A stretch of DNA of 64,000 nt from Erythrobacter mangrovi (GCF_013260645.1 NZ_CP053921.1:806001-870000); one strand, 5' to 3'. Shown: positions 16,563 through 23,368, numbered from the stretch's first letter. Numbers and translations: made by a program. Notes: a model not told the origin generated them from the sequence alone.

Positions 16563-17402
16563 ATGCAGCAGCTTGAAGGGAAAGTTGCCTTCGTTACCGG
16601 CGCGGGATCGGGGATCGGCCTGGGGATCGCGCAAGCGCTCGCCGCAGCCGGGGTCAAGGTCATGTTGTGCGACATCGAACAAGCCGCGCTCGACACGGCG
16701 GTCGCGGGGCTCTCCGCAACCAATGCCGATGTCGCGGGCGTACGCGCCGACGTCAGCCTGAAGGACGAGCTGCGCAAGGCGGCGGACGAAACCATCGCGC
16801 GCTTCGGCAAGGTCCACATCCTCGTCAACAACGCCGGGGTCGGCGGGGGCGGCGACTATGGCGAATGGACCGACGCCAGCTGGGACTGGACCATCGGGGT
16901 CAATCTGATGAGTGTGGTCTGGGGGATCGAGATCTTCGGCCCGCTGATCGAGAAGCATGGCGAAGGCGGGCAGATCGTCTCGACCGCCAGCATCGCGGGG
17001 CTGGTCGCGGCTGTGAACCCTTCTTACAACGTCACCAAATACGGCGTCGTCGCCTTGAGCGAAGGGCTGCGCCCGACACTGGCGGAACGTGGCATCGGCG
17101 TTTCGGTACTGTGCCCTGGCTTTATTCGCACGCAGATAATGGATTCGCGCCGCAACCTTCCGCCGCGCTTCGGCGACATCGAGGAGATGAACGAAGGCGC
17201 CAACGAGATCGTCGCCGCCGCGCGCGAGGCGATCGAGCACGGCATCGACCCGCGTTACGTCGGCGAACTGGTGCGCGAGGGGATCGAGGGCGACTGGCCC
17301 TACATCGTCACCGATACCGAGTTCGAGCCGATCATCGCCGAGCGCTTCGCGAACATCACTGCCGCCTTCGACCGCATCCGCGACCGCGTACCCCAGCGTT
17401 GA
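16563..17402 (+). CDS. short-chain dehydrogenase/reductase
   Basis: A 279-aa classical SDR oxidoreductase. The cofactor motif is VTGAGSGIGLGIA near the N-terminus. NNAGVGG, the catalytic Ser in STASIAG and the YNVTK Tyr-Lys pair complete the active site. PGFIRTQIMDSRR follows. Start ATG 16563 is supported by GGAGAGG about 6 nt upstream. It converts an alcohol to a ketone, or the reverse, with NAD(P). Divergent from the sulfotransferase. The region after it, 17403-17691, contains no gene. Confidence 0.93.
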   Translation: MQQLEGKVAFVTGAGSGIGLGIAQALAAAGVKVMLCDIEQAALDTAVAGLSATNADVAGVRADVSLKDELRKAADETIARFGKVHILVNNAGVGGGGDYGEWTDASWDWTIGVNLMSVVWGIEIFGPLIEKHGEGGQIVSTASIAGLVAAVNPSYNVTKYGVVALSEGLRPTLAERGIGVSVLCPGFIRTQIMDSRRNLPPRFGDIEEMNEGANEIVAAAREAIEHGIDPRYVGELVREGIEGDWPYIVTDTEFEPIIAERFANITAAFDRIRDRVPQR

Positions 17403-17429
17403 GGGGCGTGTAGGACGAAAATAGGGTTC

Positions 17430-17526
17430 CCCCGGCGACAACCCGCCAGGATGGAACACATGGAACACGGTCCTGCAGAAACAATCGCCCCTGCCCACAA
17501 AGCGCCTGCGCGCTTTTGCGGGCAGG
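17430..17526. repeat. intergenic repeat-like block with a long hairpin
   Basis: After the SDR stop, 17403-17691 has no gene. It contains a tandem nonamer TGGAACACA/TGGAACACG (17452-17469) and then a large hairpin (17490-17526). CCTGCCC pairs with GGGCAGG, and CAAAGCGC pairs with GCGCTTTTG with one bulged T, around a CTGC loop. The stem is about 15 bp. It could terminate SDR transcription or be a copy of a dispersed genomic element. No T-run follows, so a classical terminator is not proven. Confidence 0.5.
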
Positions 17527-17691
17527 CGGGAAACGGGCGCTGACATGGGGCGCGGTTGGAGCATGTCGGGAGCGATTAGGAAACTGTCCCTGACGGCTAA
17601 CCTCTTGCCCTTCCTGCAATTTCGGACTAACGGCGCTATCCCGCTCGCGGATGGGCTGCGAGGGGCGCTGCAAGATCAAGGGAGGCAGCCG

Positions 17692-17754
17692 ATGTTTGCA
17701 TTGCTGATACCTCCGCCCGCGCTCGAATGCGCGGAGACGCGCGCCACCGCCTGA
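17692..17754 (+). CDS. 20-aa upstream open reading frame (possible leader peptide)
   Basis: ATG 17692 is preceded at 6 nt by GGAGG within AAGGGAGG, one of the strongest ribosome sites in the window, yet the frame encodes only MFALLIPPPALECAETRATA. It stops 57 nt before the gene at 17812, and the gap folds into a strong hairpin (17771-17794). This looks like a translated leader controlling the next gene, or an independent micropeptide. No known leader family recognised. Confidence 0.45.
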   Translation: MFALLIPPPALECAETRATA

Positions 17755-17759
17755 GCCGT

Positions 17760-17803
17760 CTCGCATCCGCGAGGAACGGCCCAGCCCGTTCCTCCCGCGA
17801 GGG
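17760..17803 (+). promoter_or_regulatory. structured leader over the ribosome site of the 17812 gene
   Basis: GAGGAACGG (17771-17779) pairs perfectly with CCGTTCCTC (17786-17794) around a 6-nt loop. An outer CTCGC (17760-17764) can pair with GCGAG (17797-17801), which overlaps the AGGG ribosome site at 17800-17803. The fold would partly close the ribosome site of the following gene. Together with the translated 20-aa frame upstream this suggests translational or attenuation control. Confidence 0.45.
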
Positions 17804-17811
17804 AATTTTCC

Positions 17812-18201
17812 ATGTACCTGCGTTTTACCGTGCCCGGCACGGTCACGCGCGCGCACGTCGCGCCGGGGCCGTTCCTGTTGGCCAGCAATCTCTATTGGGA
17901 TGGCGACCCCGATAACGACCCGGTCCTGATCGCACTGCGGCGCGAGCTTGACTGGTTCAACGACCGCCTGCCCGTGCCCAAACGGTTTTCCGTTCGCGCC
18001 AAGGGCCGGTGGTGGAAGGACGGGGTCTGCTGGTTCCGTGACGACGCACGAGAGATGCTTGCCCATATGCAGGCGCTCGTGAGCCTGATCGAGGACTGCG
18101 GCATTCCCGTCACGCGCAGCTGGACCCGCGATCCGGGCCAGTTGCTCTATCGCGACCGCTGGCAGGTGGTCGCCATGCCGGAGCGCTATCTGCTCCATTG
18201 A
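17812..18201 (+). CDS. hypothetical protein (129 aa)
   Basis: I do not recognise this family. The protein begins MYLRFTVPGTVTRAHVAPGP, is soluble, rich in Trp and Arg (RAKGRWWKDGVCWFRDDA), and has no signal peptide or membrane segment. AGGGAA lies 8 nt before ATG 17812. It is preceded by a translated short frame and a hairpin that overlaps this ribosome site, and followed 48 nt later by a broken SEC-C gene. Codon use looks normal for the window. Setting suggests an accessory gene under translational control. Confidence 0.65.
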   Translation: MYLRFTVPGTVTRAHVAPGPFLLASNLYWDGDPDNDPVLIALRRELDWFNDRLPVPKRFSVRAKGRWWKDGVCWFRDDAREMLAHMQALVSLIEDCGIPVTRSWTRDPGQLLYRDRWQVVAMPERYLLH

Positions 18202-18249
18202 CGACAACTCCGGGGCGCGCCGCGTTCCGGGCAATTGAAGGAGGCATCC

Positions 18250-18491
18250 ATGCATATCGACTACGACACCATGCCGAGCTTTCGAGCGGACCAGCAAGCG
18301 GCGTAAAGGCTTCCCAAGCGAAACCCGCGTCAAACGCGGCCTCAGGACCCTGAAGGGTGGAGAGATCGAACTGCTCGAGAAACTCGGACGGAACGATCCC
18401 TGCCCCTGCGGCTCGGGGAAGAGGTTTCAAGCGCTGCTGTCTCATAGACGGGCGGTTCGAAGGGGTCGAACGGCGCGACTACTGGCGATGA
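18250..18491 (+). pseudogene. SEC-C zinc-binding motif protein, interrupted by two +1 frameshifts
   Basis: Reading from ATG 18250 (GAAGGAGG 5 nt upstream) gives [11 protein letters not shown]. Skipping one base at TTTC 18280-18283 continues [19 protein letters not shown] and reaches [14 protein letters not shown]. Skipping one base at TTTC 18425-18428 restores [20 protein letters not shown] and a stop at 18489-18491. The combined 79-aa product ends in a perfect SEC-C motif ([13 protein letters not shown]), which binds zinc in SecA and many small proteins. Without the shifts translation stops after 18 aa. Both shifts are +1 at TTT-C. Explanations: pseudogene, two sequencing errors, or true +1 slippage of tRNA-Phe from UUU to UUC. 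Confidence 0.75.
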
Positions 18492-18497
18492 CAGTGC

Positions 18498-18529
18498 GGG
18501 AGCGAGGGGATGCATGCCCCCTCGCTCCC
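18498..18529. terminator. bidirectional terminator-like hairpin
   Basis: GGGAGCGAGGGG (18498-18509) pairs perfectly with CCCCTCGCTCCC (18518-18529), a 12-bp stem with an 8-nt loop. It lies exactly between the convergent SEC-C gene (ends 18491) and the YjhX gene (ends 18536), as expected for a shared terminator. No U-tract on either side. Confidence 0.65.
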
Positions 18530-18535
18530 CGATAC

Positions 18536-18814
18536 CTAGCGATTGTCGAGCTGGGCTCGCACGGCGAGCAGACCGGCGCGGGTGACCCGGTAGGGGCTAC
18601 CGCCGCGGCTGGCGATGAAGCCGCGCTTCTTAAGCCGGGCGAAGGTCGCCAACCGGCAATCGACCAGCATATGGCCATCGCGATTGTAGCATTCGACCGT
18701 GCTGATCGGTGGCCGCGCCTTGTTGCCGCTCGCCTCGCCATCACGCCTGACAAGGATGTGCCCGCCCTGCGCGAGCGCGTGCAGCGTGCGCTGCTCCGCC
18801 TTGGAAATACTCAT
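18536..18814 (-). CDS. YjhX-family toxin (UPF0386)
   Basis: A 92-aa protein closely matching E. coli YjhX along its length: [17 protein letters not shown] at the start, [28 protein letters not shown] in the middle and the hallmark ending RAQLDNR. A 9-residue insert (EASGNKARP region) precedes VECY. E. coli YjhX is described as a toxin that inhibits topoisomerase I and is paired with YjhQ, a GNAT-type antitoxin. No such partner is encoded next to this gene. ATG 18814 chosen because family members start one to three residues before the EQRTLH motif. The leader (18815-18970) holds a 7-codon frame with an AGGAG site. Confidence 0.85.
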   Translation of the reverse strand: MSISKAEQRTLHALAQGGHILVRRDGEASGNKARPPISTVECYNRDGHMLVDCRLATFARLKKRGFIASRGGSPYRVTRAGLLAVRAQLDNR

Positions 18815-18972
18815 GGGATTGCATTCCGCTATACCGTGCGCGCGCGGGCCTGGCACGGCTGCGCGCGGGAACGGCGGCCCGTTGGACCGCCGGCGATAGC
18901 CATGCGTTCACCGGCCCAAGGTCGGGCCGGGCATGGCGATCAGCGGAAGGCAAGCTCTGACATAATTCTCCT
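18815..18972 (-). promoter_or_regulatory. leader of the YjhX gene with a 7-codon frame and hairpins
   Basis: On the minus strand AGGAG (18972-18968) precedes ATG 18963 by 4 nt, opening MSELAFR and stopping at 18940. Between there and the YjhX start are two GC-rich hairpins: CCGGCCC with GGGCCGG (18914-18931 area) and GGCGG-CC with GG-CCGCC around 18875-18895. YjhX's own start has only a distant GGAA. The layout parallels the leader before 17812. Tentative. Confidence 0.35.
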
Positions 18973-19023
18973 GGCGGCGGAGATTAGCGGAGTGGCGGCC
19001 GCGCGGTCAATCGCGCGCGCGCA

Positions 19024-19278
19024 TCACACCGCCGCGCGGGCCTGGGTGACGAGCGCGGTGATCTCGTCGAGCAGGGCAAGGCGCTGTTTCTTGAGCGTCT
19101 CGGTCCGTTCGTCGCTGGCCGCCTCGGTCTCGGCCTCGATCCGGTGCACCTCGCGGTTGACCTCGTGATATTCGTCCGCAAGCTGCGCGAAATGCGGGTC
19201 CTGCGTCTTGAGACGGGTCAACACCTCACGGTCGCGAGCGAAGATCTTGGTCAGTTCATTGGGGGTGTGCTGCGACAT
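19024..19278 (-). CDS. DUF465 (YdcH-like) small coiled-coil protein
   Basis: An 84-aa protein. [29 protein letters not shown] is the DUF465/YdcH core (usually HPxFxxLxxEYxxLxxxIxxIE), followed by a helical tail [18 protein letters not shown]. It is predicted to be an antiparallel coiled-coil hairpin. Function of the family is unknown. Residues before the core ([17 protein letters not shown]) are an N-terminal extension compared with the ~70-aa members. AGAAAGGACC precedes the ATG as ribosome site. Single gene in a patch of small unrelated genes. Confidence 0.85.
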   Translation of the reverse strand: MSQHTPNELTKIFARDREVLTRLKTQDPHFAQLADEYHEVNREVHRIEAETEAASDERTETLKKQRLALLDEITALVTQARAAV

Positions 19279-19471
19279 GTGGGGTCCTTTCTGCGGTATC
19301 CGGGAATCCGATTAGCACACCTGCGCATCCCGTCGTTGCGCTGGATCAATTGCGGCGGAGGCTGCTAGCAAGCCCGCTTGCCCGCTCTGCGCGACGCCTA
19401 TGCCGAGGACCTCGACGAGAATGGGTGCTCAAGAAGTCTGGCGCCTGAACCGCTCCGAATAAAGAGGCAGG

Positions 19472-19500
19472 GGGAGCGAGAGGCATGGCTTCCCGCTCCC
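19472..19500 (+). terminator. terminator-like hairpin in the 19279-19532 gap
   Basis: GGGAGCG (19472-19478) pairs with CGCTCCC (19494-19500) and is followed on the plus strand by TTTCC. It lies in a 254-nt gap with no convincing gene. A 21-codon plus-strand frame (19400-19462) precedes it but has no ribosome site. On the minus strand it is 33 nt past the stop of the lipoprotein at 19533 and may terminate that gene. Confidence 0.45.
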
Positions 19501-19532
19501 TTTCCGTATCCGCGTGGCCTGTGCAGGGCCGG

Positions 19533-19769
19533 TTATTCGGCCTCAGTCCCAGCCTCGCCTTCTCCGGCGGGCACATTGGTCATCTCGGTCTCGGGCAGTT
19601 CGACTGGGACCGCATCGGGATCGGGTTCGGTCACGATCAACTCGCCCCCGCCTTCGTCGGTAGCGCCGACTTCGTATTCGCGCTCGTCAGCCTGGTTGCA
19701 GGCAGCCAGGGCCAGCGATGCGGCGAGTGACAGGGCGAGACCCGATGCAAGTTTGGGTGGATGATTCAT
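19533..19769 (-). CDS. small acidic lipoprotein (78 aa)
   Basis: Starts with a clear lipoprotein signal: hydrophobic SGLALSLAASLALAAC with lipobox LAAC (Cys ~24). The mature part is short, disordered and very acidic (GATDEGGGELIVTEPDPDAV and the VPAGEGEAGTEAE end). AAGGAG lies 7 nt before ATG 19769. Such acidic mini-lipoproteins are common in sphingomonads and have no assigned role. It would be anchored in a periplasm-facing or outer-membrane leaflet. Next to another short gene (19821-19973), same strand. Confidence 0.75.
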   Translation of the reverse strand: MNHPPKLASGLALSLAASLALAACNQADEREYEVGATDEGGGELIVTEPDPDAVPVELPETEMTNVPAGEGEAGTEAE

Positions 19770-19820
19770 ATCACGTACTCCTTGGTACTCCTGGTCTGGC
19801 GCGCCACATCTGCGGCAGGC

Positions 19821-19973
19821 TCAGGCGCCCTCTTTCTCCTGCGCAGCGAACATCCGTCGCAGCACGGCGGCCCGCGCGCGTTCCTCGGTGAAGGCCTTCT
19901 CAGGATGCGCTGCAAACTTGGCGAGCAGACACTGCAGCTCCCTTTCGCGATCGGCCATGGTGGTCATGGGCAT
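19821..19973 (-). CDS. 50-aa hypothetical protein with occluded ribosome site
   Basis: ATG 19973 is chosen because AGAGGAG (19987-19981) is 7 nt upstream. The in-frame extension to 20039 lacks a ribosome site. The product is a soluble helical protein (MTTMADRERELQCLLAKFAA, ending RAAVLRRMFAAQEKEGA), charged, with no family I recognise. The ribosome site is inside a perfect hairpin (19980-19999), so expression may be controlled at translation. Separated by 51 nt from the downstream lipoprotein gene. Confidence 0.6.
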   Translation of the reverse strand: MPMTTMADRERELQCLLAKFAAHPEKAFTEERARAAVLRRMFAAQEKEGA

Positions 19974-19979
19974 GGTCTC

Positions 19980-19999
19980 TCTCCTCTTGCGAGAGGAGA
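19980..19999 (-). promoter_or_regulatory. hairpin sequestering the ribosome site of the 19973 gene
   Basis: On the minus strand CTCCTCT (19998-19992) pairs with AGAGGAG (19987-19981) over a 4-nt loop; one more A-T pair closes it at 19999/19980. The 3' arm is exactly the Shine-Dalgarno sequence. This is the arrangement of RNA thermometers and protein-controlled ribosome sites. Confidence 0.55.
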
Positions 20000-20035
20000 C
20001 TATAGCACATTCGGCGCGGAGGGCTTTGCGGCAAA

Positions 20036-20755
20036 TCAAGGCTGGTGAGGAGTTCCCCTACGCTCGTCTCGCCTTCGCTTGTTCGCTGCAATTTGCCCAG
20101 GTGTAGTGTAGATTATCCTCAAAACCTGTTCGGCAAAATCGGCCAGATCTTCAGCTTCCTCCATTCCGATACCAACAAGATCATGAGCAGCGTCGTTGCC
20201 ATCTTGGTGAATGCAGCTCGAAAGATCTTCCAATGATCGATCCAGCACTCCATGCTCAAAGAGCCAATCCAGTCTCAAACGCAAATCTTTGTAAGTTTTC
20301 CAATTTGCTGGTTTGACCGAGACGTCAGCTTCAGGAGTAGGTGTCTTTTCCCTCGTCGCCGCGTCCAGCACTTTTCGAAACATGGCGCCGCTAGCATCGA
20401 AAGCGCCTATCGCAAGACAGTTCGCCCCTTCTTGGAATATTCGTGCTACGGCAGGTTCTACATGCTCAGGAACCCTCCGACTATTTGGTATTTCAAATAC
20501 CCAGTGCTTGAGTGAGAAAATCACATTTACGTAGATACCGCTATTGCTTGTTGGGGGCGATACCTGCTGATTTTTCGCGCGAAGTAACGCATTTGATGGC
20601 TTGGCGCAGCTTCGACAGCGCATATAGCACTCGTACTCAACGCGATAATCATATTCGCGGGAATAAGATTCTGCCAAAATATCAAAAGTCGTTTTATTGT
20701 GACCACACCTCGGGCAGTCAGCAATAAACATCGCTTTCTCAGGCTTGCCGGCCAC
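20036..20755 (-). CDS. DUF4145-domain protein with N-terminal zinc ribbon
   Basis: A 239-aa protein. Cysteine pairs CPRCGH near the start and CYMRCRSC (~43-50) form a zinc ribbon. The central part (EPAVARIFQEGANCLAIGAF to FRKVLDAATREK) and IHQDGNDAAHDL match DUF4145, a helical domain often attached to or near defence and nuclease genes. Base composition is clearly more AT-rich than the neighbours, suggesting recent acquisition. Start GTG 20755 lies 5 nt past the nrdB stop with GGAG upstream. ATG 20731 is an alternative. It rides directly behind nrdB and may use its promoter. Confidence 0.75.
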   Translation of the reverse strand: MAGKPEKAMFIADCPRCGHNKTTFDILAESYSREYDYRVEYECYMRCRSCAKPSNALLRAKNQQVSPPTSNSGIYVNVIFSLKHWVFEIPNSRRVPEHVEPAVARIFQEGANCLAIGAFDASGAMFRKVLDAATREKTPTPEADVSVKPANWKTYKDLRLRLDWLFEHGVLDRSLEDLSSCIHQDGNDAAHDLVGIGMEEAEDLADFAEQVLRIIYTTPGQIAANKRRRDERRGTPHQP

Positions 20756-20760
20756 ACCAA

Positions 20761-21819
20761 TTACTCCGCCGCTTGCACTCCAGCGTCATCCCCGAACAGC
20801 CCCGGGCCTTCGTCCACGGTCTCTTCCTCGTTCGCGGCCTTGGCCTTCTGGCGCTTGTCGAAGCTGGCCCAGACGGTGTTCCAGTCACCCTTGGTCGCGG
20901 CCTTCGAATATTCGGTGGCGCGGGTTTCGAAAAAGTTGGCGTGCTCCACGCCGTTGAGCAGCGGGGCGAGCCAGGGGAGCGGGTGGTCGTCGACCATGTA
21001 GATCGGCTGCAGGCCCAGCTGGCCCAGCCGCCAGTCGGCGATGTAGCGGATGTACTTCTTGATATCCTTGGCGGTCATGCCGCTGACCGGGCCCATTTCG
21101 AAGGCGAGGTCGATGAAGTTGTCTTCCAGCCGCACGGTCTTCTGGCAGATGTCGATGATGTCTTCCTTCACCGCCTTGGTGAAGCAATCACGCTCGCGCA
21201 CGAATTCGTGGAACAGGCGCACGATGCCTTCGCAGTGGAGGCTTTCGTCGCGCACCGACCAGCTGACGATCTGGCCCATGCCCTTCATCTTGTTGAAGCG
21301 CGGGAAGTTCATCAGCATGGCGAAGCTGGCGAACAGCTGCATGCCTTCGGTGAAGCCGCCGAACACCGCCAGTGTGCGGGCGATATCCTCGTCGGTGTCG
21401 ACGCCGAACTGCTGCAGGAAGTCGTGCTTGTCCTTCATCTCCTCATACTCGAGGAAGGCGGAATATTCCGCTTCGGGCATGCCGATCGTGTCGAGCAGGT
21501 GCGAATAGGCGGCAATGTGGACCGTCTCCATGTTGGAGAAGGCGGTCAGCATCATCTTGATTTCGGTCGGCTTGAACACGCGGCCGTAGTGTTCGTGGTA
21601 GCAGTTCTGCACCTCGACGTCGGCCTGGGTGAAGAAACGGAAGATCTGCGTAAGCAGGTTGCGTTCATGCTCGCTGATCTTCTGCGCCCAGTCGCGGCAA
21701 TCCTCGCCCAGCGGCACTTCCTCGGGCAGCCAGTGGACCTGCTGCTGGCGCTTCCAGAACTCGAAAGCCCAGGGATATTCGAAGGGCTTGTAGGTCTTGC
21801 GGGCTTCCAGCAACGACAT
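20761..21819 (-). CDS. nrdB: class Ia ribonucleotide reductase small subunit
   Basis: A 352-aa R2 protein holding the di-iron/tyrosyl radical cofactor. QADVEVQNCYHEHYG and FSNMETVHIAAYSHLLDTIG carry the first metal ligands and the radical tyrosine (ETVHIAAY). SWSVRDESLHCEG carries the second Glu-x-x-His pair. The C-terminal tail ends in an acidic stretch used to dock NrdA. ATG 21819 is chosen because GGAG is 8 nt upstream and family members start MSLLEARKTY. An upstream in-frame extension is rejected. It is about 4 kb from nrdA on the same strand, not adjacent. Confidence 0.96.
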   Translation of the reverse strand: MSLLEARKTYKPFEYPWAFEFWKRQQQVHWLPEEVPLGEDCRDWAQKISEHERNLLTQIFRFFTQADVEVQNCYHEHYGRVFKPTEIKMMLTAFSNMETVHIAAYSHLLDTIGMPEAEYSAFLEYEEMKDKHDFLQQFGVDTDEDIARTLAVFGGFTEGMQLFASFAMLMNFPRFNKMKGMGQIVSWSVRDESLHCEGIVRLFHEFVRERDCFTKAVKEDIIDICQKTVRLEDNFIDLAFEMGPVSGMTAKDIKKYIRYIADWRLGQLGLQPIYMVDDHPLPWLAPLLNGVEHANFFETRATEYSKAATKGDWNTVWASFDKRQKAKAANEEETVDEGPGLFGDDAGVQAAE

Positions 21820-21924
21820 CTTGTATCTCCACGTGTTCGGACCGAACGACTCATATAGGGAATCATGGTCCGGATTCGAAGGCAAGGCCCAACGATTCGA
21901 CGGGGATAAGATAGCCCATAAGAG

Positions 21925-21940
21925 CGTCGCAATTGCGACG
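21925..21940. promoter_or_regulatory. perfect 16-bp palindrome upstream of nrdB
   Basis: CGTCGCAATTGCGACG is fully self-complementary and lies about 105 nt before the nrdB start. It is in the 348-nt gap 21820-22167, which otherwise holds only promoter sequence for nrdB and, near 22105-22135, a GC-rich hairpin (CCCCT/AGGGG) past the stop of the 22168 gene. It does not resemble an NrdR box. It could be a dimeric repressor site or a chance CG-rich palindrome. Confidence 0.4.
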
Positions 21941-22167
21941 AAACGGGGAACGCGGCCCAGCCCGGTCCGTTATCCGAATGACGCGACGGAAGGGATCCTC
22001 CCTCACCCTTCTTGCGCGCGGGTTCCCGGGGAACAGCGGCCAGGGCCGGTTTCCCCTCTTTGCGGGCCTGGTCCGCGAACCCCGGCGCCCTGCCCCTCGC
22101 AAGGGGGGTGGGGCGTCAAACTTGCCTGCCCTACCGCTGCGTTACGTAAGAGCGGGTTTGCGTTGCG

Positions 22168-22671
22168 TCAGACCAGAAATACCAGCGCGAGCACCAACGC
22201 ACCGACGAGGCAGACCGCGAAAGCGAAGCCGAGCTTGGCTTCAAGCGGGACGGTAACGCTCGGCAATTCGCTCGGCTCTTTGTCAGCTTCAGGGGGCGGG
22301 TCGTTGAGATGCCGCCAAAGCGAGTAGAAGACATTGACCGCTACGAACGAAGCGGCGAGCGCAACATAGAGGCTGATGAGGCCCAGATCTTCAGCGGCCA
22401 TGGGGATCCAAGCGGACAAGGCCCCGCCACCAGCACCCAGCCAAGCCATGGATGGACGCAATGGCTCTTCCGCAATCCCCTCTTCGAGTTCACGCAATTC
22501 GTCTCGGTGAATGAAATCGAGCTGCGCGAGACGCCGGTCTCTGCGCCGTACCAGCCAAGCCCGGCGGATCGCCGGAAAAACTGCCGCGACACCACACACC
22601 GTGCCAACGAGTGCCGTGTAGATCCATGTCGTGGCAGTGATTTGCGACCACAGGGCGGCAAGATCGTCCAT
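22168..22671 (-). CDS. hypothetical membrane protein (167 aa)
   Basis: About four hydrophobic segments: residues ~15-35 (YTALVGTVCGVAAVFPAI), ~75-95, ~100-118 (SLYVALAASFVAVNVFY) and ~148-166 (FAFAVCLVGALVLALVFLV). A basic, charged loop VRRRDRRLAQLDFIHRDELR lies between the first two. I do not recognise a family. Transcribed in the same direction as and 27 nt after the PepSY-type gene, so probably co-transcribed with it. Confidence 0.7.
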   Translation of the reverse strand: MDDLAALWSQITATTWIYTALVGTVCGVAAVFPAIRRAWLVRRRDRRLAQLDFIHRDELRELEEGIAEEPLRPSMAWLGAGGGALSAWIPMAAEDLGLISLYVALAASFVAVNVFYSLWRHLNDPPPEADKEPSELPSVTVPLEAKLGFAFAVCLVGALVLALVFLV

Positions 22672-22698
22672 TGACCCTCTCTTGGCATGCCGCGCGAG

Positions 22699-23133
22699 CT
22701 ATTTCCAGAACCAGCGATCCTTTGCCCCGCGACGACCGCGGTCGGTCCACATGCGGACGTACATCCAGATCCCCGAGAGCGAGAAGAACAGCAGCGCGAA
22801 GCCCGACAGGATCGAGATGGCAACACCCGCGTTCCCGAATTCCTCGCCCGAATGCAGGTGGTGGAAGAACCCGACCCACGCGCGGGGGCCGGTAGTCGGG
22901 CCCGGCGGCGAACAGCGCCAACCTTCGGGGCAGACGAACTCCGGCTGAGCAGGGGCAGCGACCTCGGCGGGCACGTTCGGCGCGGCTTCCATTTCGCCAT
23001 GGGCCTGTGCCTCAGGCACGAAGGCACCATTTTCCGGCCACAGCGCGGCCCAATGGCTGAGCAGGCCGGTCGCCGCAATGAAGAGCATGAAAACCCCGAA
23101 GAAGAGCGACAACCAGCGGTGCCACTTGCGCAT
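22699..23133 (-). CDS. PepSY-associated transmembrane protein
   Basis: A 144-aa inner-membrane protein. KWHRWLSLFFGVFMLFIAATGLL is the classic first helix of PepSY_TM proteins. A Pro/Ala-rich periplasmic loop follows, then FFHHLHSGEEFG and a second helix ISILSGFALLFFSLSGIWMYVRMW. Such proteins often accompany siderophore or TonB-dependent uptake and may reduce ferric complexes, but no receptor gene is adjacent. ATG 23133 is supported by AAAGGA 8 nt upstream. A Fur-box-like inverted repeat lies 14 nt before the start. Confidence 0.8.
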   Translation of the reverse strand: MRKWHRWLSLFFGVFMLFIAATGLLSHWAALWPENGAFVPEAQAHGEMEAAPNVPAEVAAPAQPEFVCPEGWRCSPPGPTTGPRAWVGFFHHLHSGEEFGNAGVAISILSGFALLFFSLSGIWMYVRMWTDRGRRGAKDRWFWK

Positions 23134-23146
23134 TCCGATATCCTTT

Positions 23147-23165
23147 ATTGCGACTGATTTGCAAT
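23147..23165 (-). promoter_or_regulatory. ATTGC-N9-GCAAT inverted repeat, possible Fur-type box
   Basis: The repeat is centred ~23 nt before the PepSY gene start in an AT-richer part of the gap. Alphaproteobacterial Fur/Mur sites have related TGCAA...TTGCA ends, and PepSY proteins are often iron-regulated. The match is partial. Confidence 0.3.
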
Positions 23166-23368
23166 AGCAGATACACGAGCAACCGCATAGTGCAAGTACC
23201 TTGCTGTCGCGCAATGCCGCAAGCGAAAGTCGCCCACGACAGCCCCAATGAACAAGGTTTTCAGATGTCGTGAATCACGCGTTAGGAATTTGGTCAGCAT
23301 GGCGTGAAATACCGCCGTAACCAGGCCGCCAATCCGCGCGTTAACTTGCGGCGATTAGGGTTAGGACC

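Noticed and set aside
14964..17564. An 866-codon minus-strand open frame covering the sulfotransferase and part of argB
   Set aside because: It is an artefact of GC-rich coding sequence: its residues are Arg/Pro-rich, it has no ribosome site and it covers two genes with clear family motifs in the correct frames.
19400..19462. 21-codon plus-strand frame (start PRTSTRMGAQEVWRLN) ending before the hairpin at 19472
   Set aside because: No ribosome site; could be the tail of a deleted gene but nothing recognisable supports this.
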